Shown: positions 6,001-6,120 of the stretch, one piece after another | Position numbering within the stretch: position 1 is the first letter of the stretch | Layout: each line of letters starts with the position of its first letter | Assembly (NCBI GenBank): GCA_031286975.1 | Contig: JAITTM010000210.1 | Coordinates: 1 to 6,120 of the forward strand | Direction of reading: 5' to 3' | DNA from: Coriobacteriales bacterium | GTDB taxonomy: Bacteria; Actinomycetota; Coriobacteriia; Coriobacteriales; UBA8131 | DNA: 6,120 nt | Translations under genes and position numbers: made by a program | The notes under the pieces: generated by a model | Told to the model about the DNA's origin: nothing | Seen by the model: the letters and a program-made list of their open reading frames with translations, nothing else | The model's database searches: none

Positions 6001-6120
6001 GCCCCAAGCGCAAAGGGGGCATCCCCGTAGGTCTTTGTTCCGGGATCGGTCACCACCACAGCAGTGCTTTGCGCAATTGCGGTGATGGCAAAGTTTATCG
6101 TCTTTGTTCCGGTGTAGTTG
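3030..6120 (-). CDS. Large repetitive sortase-anchored surface protein (MBG/Big_4/FIVAR modules), start outside the window
   Basis: The visible C-terminal 1029 residues form an exported wall protein, probably an adhesin or matrix-binding protein. Numbering from the right edge of the window: residues 1-20 are the tail of another repeat; 21-458 are five MBG-type Ig-like repeats, most with a TxGDxNY-like signature; 459-562 and 681-777 are two copies of a Big_4-like module (vPV/I-W, then a GxYxFxAxLGxLPA pattern); 563-680 is an Ig-like spacer resembling ASPM/Hydin-type repeats; 778-852 is a FIVAR domain (NYDADTWADLLDAL, ATQAAVDDALAALNAA); 853-966 is a beta-rich domain with LQNGTHILTVTF, frequent near the end of such proteins. 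A Gly-rich linker leads to IPSTGD (986-991), a membrane helix (994-1016) and tail RRRRGDPASAERR. No frameshift is seen. A GTG at 6057-6059 is not a real start: it is inside a repeat, and the frame stays open to the edge. The ligand is unknown. Confidence 0.94.
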   Translation of the reverse strand, partial: NYTGTKTINFAITAIAQSTAVVVTDPGTKTYGDAPFALGATGGNGSGGYVFELVGSPNAGTLAGDTVTITGAGAINVRAKRSGDGNYSESGWSATQTITVAKANQSALTINSLPAHTFGSPYTITSTGGSGTGAVSYEIVAGGTGIGSLSGTGNNTLAITQAGTFMLKATKAADANYNAQDSSLAPFTLTVSKASQSTLSINSSATHTFGSTYTISSTGGSGTGSVSYSIEGGTGSGTLSGTNNETLTITQAGTFILKATKAGDVNYSLAESATFLLTVAKASQLGTPVVDTPATITYGTSPATLTASGITTGLAWEFRLAEPNAKASISATGTLSFTGAGTVKVQVRRLGDANYLDSAWSAVKDIIIEKADQSPLSVTPPSPALVYGNSGRSLSSSGGSGTGAVSYTLDAGTAASVAAGGALSITGVGAITVTATKAGDANYKPVSSLPLVIAIGPAPITGFVNPSSVIAGKSDNPSSFVPGFVDSPTTAATLLALYPTVTANIAGGSLSVPVSAWVSVGTAYDKTIPGEYRFEATLGALPAEATNAGAHTATVTVIVNDVLHGVTLDQSGSISLGTVPYGYTTASLAHSVGITNIGTQATGSLKATLTGANPASFIVSGGGVLSSIAFGQSSSALTVTPASGLAAGSYSATLTIASNEAANADLVPKSYEVSFTVTPAELTGFEPLADVVAGSAGAATFADAAAVIAALPTSATATFAGGTITVPITSWQDTDGYDPSAAGSYTFSAVLGLLPANVQNSGGHTATVEVVISVVDKDELQARVVALNNQIAAGPTLGLHEKNYDADTWADLLDALAAVPPVLSDPFATQAAVDDALAALNAAVGGLVRNHQVLEHSHQANLGGQNGLTALGQEVTIEFRGDYRDITAFALNGTAYTLSAYVDEVTPRIITERGGATVGSITNGSGIVQLLPAFTDRLQNGTHILTVTFVDASGSQDGTATLVVMRSTGSGGSGGNGADPGAGTPIPSTGDDSLLGSVAGVLAVSGLLMLALVWFVRRRRGDPASAERR
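3043..3070. repeat. 12-bp inverted repeat inside the surface-protein 3' coding end
   Basis: GCCGACGCAGGG (3043-3054) is exactly complementary to CCCTGCGTCGGC (3059-3070) with a 4-base loop. It encodes the arginine-rich cytoplasmic tail after the membrane helix. The mRNA hairpin lies a few codons before the stop and shares its core with the terminator-like repeat at 2972-3012. Confidence 0.75.
3150..3164 (-). other. Sortase recognition motif IPSTG (LPxTG variant)
   Basis: The codons read IPSTG, followed by D, a helix of about 23 hydrophobic residues and four consecutive arginines. This is the standard order of a cell-wall sorting signal with Ile in place of the usual Leu. A sortase would cut between Thr and Gly and link the protein to the wall or to a pilus subunit. 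Confidence 0.8.
3192..3211 (-). repeat. 9-bp tandem repeat in the Gly/Ser linker
   Basis: GCCACCGCT recurs head to tail in the plus-strand reading, with a degenerate extra unit before it. It encodes the flexible GSGGSGG linker between the last folded domain and the sorting motif. Such short repeats can change in copy number by slippage, which would alter linker length without breaking frame. Confidence 0.5.
3789..4079 (-). repeat. Second copy of the Big_4-like module in the surface protein
   Basis: Residues 681-777 (window numbering) repeat the pattern of 459-562 (encoded at 4434-4745). Shared features are a GF start, an AG pair, a Leu-rich segment before a TATFAGG/TANIAGG strand, VPI/VPV followed by a conserved Trp, YD, GxYxF and LGxLPA, then HTATVxV. 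The two copies flank an unrelated Ig-like module at 4080-4433, so the arrangement is module-spacer-module rather than tandem. Confidence 0.7.
4746..6059 (-). repeat. Five tandem MBG-like Ig-fold repeats of about 85-91 residues
   Basis: Units encoded at 5805-6059, 5532-5804, 5268-5531, 5001-5267 and 4746-5000. The first four end in K-A-x-Q (AKANQ, SKASQ, AKASQ, EKADQ) and the last in IGPA. All carry an NY element (for example GDANY) about 15-20 residues before their end. Units 2 and 3 are closest, sharing STGGSGTG, ITQAGTF and LKATKA, with nearly identical DNA at 5340-5379 and 5607-5647. Units 1 and 4 form a second type with TYG near the start and WSA after NY. Unit 5 is intermediate. A further unit lies beyond the right edge, because NYTGTKTINF is its tail. 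They likely form stalk-like Ig domains and are prone to copy-number change by recombination. Confidence 0.85.

Noticed and set aside
6057..6059. GTG as the start codon of the surface protein
   Set aside because: The frame stays open to the window edge and the residues before it form the tail of another repeat, so the true start is outside.

Overview
The window comes from a GC-rich genome (roughly 58-60% G+C by eye). It looks like a Gram-positive actinobacterium. The evidence is two lipobox-bearing substrate-binding lipoproteins, a cell-wall protein ending in a sortase-type signal (IPSTGD, membrane helix, arginine tail), and a ComF with an N-terminal zinc-finger region. A member of the Coriobacteriia (gut or oral, Olsenella/Eggerthella-like) is my best guess, but that is inference. 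There is no rRNA, tRNA or other taxonomic marker here.

All four genes lie on the minus strand, so transcription runs from high to low coordinates. 3030-6120 is the 3' part of a very large repetitive surface protein whose start lies outside the window: five MBG-like Ig-type repeats, two copies of a Big_4-like module around an Ig-like spacer, a FIVAR domain, a further beta-rich domain and a sorting signal. 2873-3029 is an intergenic stretch with a 16-bp perfect inverted repeat just after the surface gene stop and a weak promoter for comF. 2135-2872 is comF. 1834-2134 is a 301-bp gap with no convincing gene, but with several nested or adjacent inverted repeats that could fold as RNA. 883-1833 is a divergent family 3 solute-binding lipoprotein. 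775-882 is a short intergenic region with a near-perfect palindrome and a strong ribosome binding site. 1-774 is a second, canonical family 3 amino-acid-binding lipoprotein whose last residues are cut off by the window edge.

The two binding proteins probably serve one or two polar amino acid ABC importers. Permease and ATPase genes, if linked, would lie to the left of position 1. The surface protein and ComF have no evident functional link to them. No mobile element, CRISPR array or phage gene was seen. I found no convincing undescribed multi-gene system. The observations most worth checking are the structured 1852-2110 region, the binding protein that seems to have lost the family's ligand arginine, and the paired inverted repeats sharing an ACGCAGGG core at the end of the surface-protein gene.
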